Shown here: piece by piece, positions 63,215 to 64,000 of the stretch
Layout of the letters: every line of letters starts with the position of its first letter
How positions within the stretch are numbered: position 1 is the stretch's first letter
Assembly: GCA_022484805.1 (NCBI GenBank)
Contig: JAKVKP010000006.1
Span: 36,806 to 100,805 of the forward strand
Length of the DNA stretch: 64,000 bases
Direction: 5' to 3'
Origin: Streptococcaceae bacterium
GTDB taxonomy: Bacteria; Bacillota; Bacilli; Lactobacillales; Streptococcaceae
Notes under the pieces: model-generated
The model's input: only the letters and a program-made list of their open reading frames with translations
Told to the model about the DNA's origin: nothing
Databases searched by the model: none
Made by a program: the position numbers and the translations under genes

Positions 63215-63439
63215 ATGAATTCAGATTTAAAGCAAGGTGACATGCTGGTTAAATTTTTAAAGCTAAGTAATTTAACCTGTTCAGAATTAGCCAATCAACT
63301 GTCTATTAGTGAATCATCAATTCAAGCGATTATCGATGGTAAAAGGGAGATATCACCTGAATTAGCACTAAGACTTGACAAAATTTTTTCTGTCCCTGCC
63401 GGACTATGGAATAAAAGAGTAGAAAGATATTTGTCTTAA
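63215..63439 (+). CDS. Orphan HigA-like HTH regulator
   Basis: 74 aa from ATG 63215 (AAAGG about 11 bases upstream). XRE-family HTH: TCSELANQLSISESSIQAIIDGKREISPELALRLDKIF, ending PAGLWNKRVERYL, the same layout as HigA antitoxins. No HigB toxin gene lies on either side (62326-63145 is a hydrolase, 63484 is transketolase), so it is either an orphan or a regulator in its own right. Confidence 0.8.
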   Translation: MNSDLKQGDMLVKFLKLSNLTCSELANQLSISESSIQAIIDGKREISPELALRLDKIFSVPAGLWNKRVERYLS

Positions 63440-63483
63440 TTAATAATTAAAAACGTTAATTTAAAAACGGTAAAGGAGAAGAT

Positions 63484-64000
63484 ATGTTCGACACAACAGA
63501 CCAACTCGCAATAAATACCATCCGCACGTTAAGTATGGATATGATTCAACAGGCCAATTCAGGTCACCCAGGCCTACCAATGGGTGCTGCCCCAATGGCA
63601 TATGTTCTATGGTCTCGCCATCTCAATGTTAATGCCAAAACAAGCCGTAACTGGACGAATCGCGACCGTTTTGTACTTTCGGCTGGTCATGGCTCTGCTT
63701 TGCTATATAGCTTATTACATCTTGGCGGCTATGATTTGGGCATTGAGGACTTGAAACAATTCCGTCAATGGGGTTCTCGGACTCCAGGTCATCCCGAGGT
63801 TAATCACACCGATGGTGTTGAGGCAACTACAGGGCCATTGGGTCAAGGGATTGCCAACGCCGTAGGTATGGCGATGGCGGAAGCACATCTCGCTGCGACT
63901 TATAATCGGCCTGAATTCCCAATCGTTGATCACTATACTTATGCCTTAAATGGTGATGGCGATTTAATGGAGGGTGTGTCTCAAGAGGCGGCTTCCTTAG
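63484..64000 (+). CDS. tkt: Transketolase, 5' part only
   Basis: The window ends inside this gene; 172 codons are seen. AAAGGAGAAG precedes the ATG. The N-terminus [43 protein letters not shown] and [20 protein letters not shown] are unmistakable, as are [16 protein letters not shown] and the ThDP motif start [13 protein letters not shown]. The enzyme links pentose phosphates with glycolysis. Its codon use is slightly less AT-rich than that of neighbours, as is common for highly expressed genes. Confidence 0.95.
   Translation, partial: MFDTTDQLAINTIRTLSMDMIQQANSGHPGLPMGAAPMAYVLWSRHLNVNAKTSRNWTNRDRFVLSAGHGSALLYSLLHLGGYDLGIEDLKQFRQWGSRTPGHPEVNHTDGVEATTGPLGQGIANAVGMAMAEAHLAATYNRPEFPIVDHYTYALNGDGDLMEGVSQEAASL

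Overview
The window reads as the chromosome of a low-GC, Gram-positive bacterium of the Bacillota, most likely the Lactobacillales. The sequence is AT-rich, with AGGAGG-type ribosome binding sites, frequent TTG starts, rho-independent terminators, and a canonical CcpA (cre) site ahead of a PTS operon. The comEA-comEB-comEC-holA order, a Lactobacillus-style pyruvate dehydrogenase cluster, penicillin V acylase, UvrX-type polymerase with a YolD partner, and firmicute-type EssC/YukD genes point the same way. The genus cannot be fixed from the sequence alone. No rRNA, tRNA, IS element, CRISPR array or phage module was seen.

Layout: 1-2400 holds a decayed HTH gene end and a redox-stress trio (nitroreductase, divergent HxlR regulator, NmrA-type reductase). 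2959-11553 is a run of nine same-strand genes: amino-acid ABC transporter with two ATPases, PLP aminotransferase, two different D-2-hydroxyacid dehydrogenases and an MFS carrier. Together they suggest amino acid import, transamination to a 2-oxo acid, reduction to a D-2-hydroxy acid and export. 11773-14408 has trhO, a His-rich MarR regulator with three GGTACCTAA operators and a tiny membrane protein, a DUF1801 gene and a small basic protein.

14549-21584 is the most unusual locus. It encodes an EssC-type type VII secretion ATPase with a canonical phosphothreonine-binding FHA domain, a YukD/EsaB ubiquitin-like protein, a degenerate PP2C-like protein, an apparently active Ser/Thr kinase with EssB-like architecture (kinase - TM - helical extracytoplasmic part), and a small single-TM protein. 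No WXG100, EsaA or EssA gene is present. It looks like a phospho-signalling version of a T7SS. 22580-28761 holds lipoate ligase and pdhABCD. 28902-36256 holds the com operon, holA, a long structured leader before a VOC/rRNA-methyltransferase pair, and an HD protein. 36421-36603 is a 61-bp tandem repeat. 36742-46857 is mixed housekeeping and stress genes (GNAT, quinone reductase, MarR-CDF, penicillin V acylase, UvrX/YolD, PrdX-like, DUF554, TtcA-like).

47064-51389 is a minimal Tad-like locus: CpaF ATPase, TadB, TadC, two TadE-like bitopic proteins and two tiny paralogous single-TM proteins, with no prepilin peptidase. It is followed by nifJ (pyruvate:ferredoxin oxidoreductase), so the organism has both aerobic-type and anaerobic pyruvate-oxidising enzymes. 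55819-63145 is a cre-preceded catabolic operon: UlaA-type PTS IIA/IIB/IIC, SIS-domain isomerase, DapA-family aldolase, KDPG-aldolase-family enzyme, a BglG/MtlR-type activator and an esterase gene broken by a frameshift in a T7 tract. An orphan HigA-like regulator and the 5' part of transketolase close the window.
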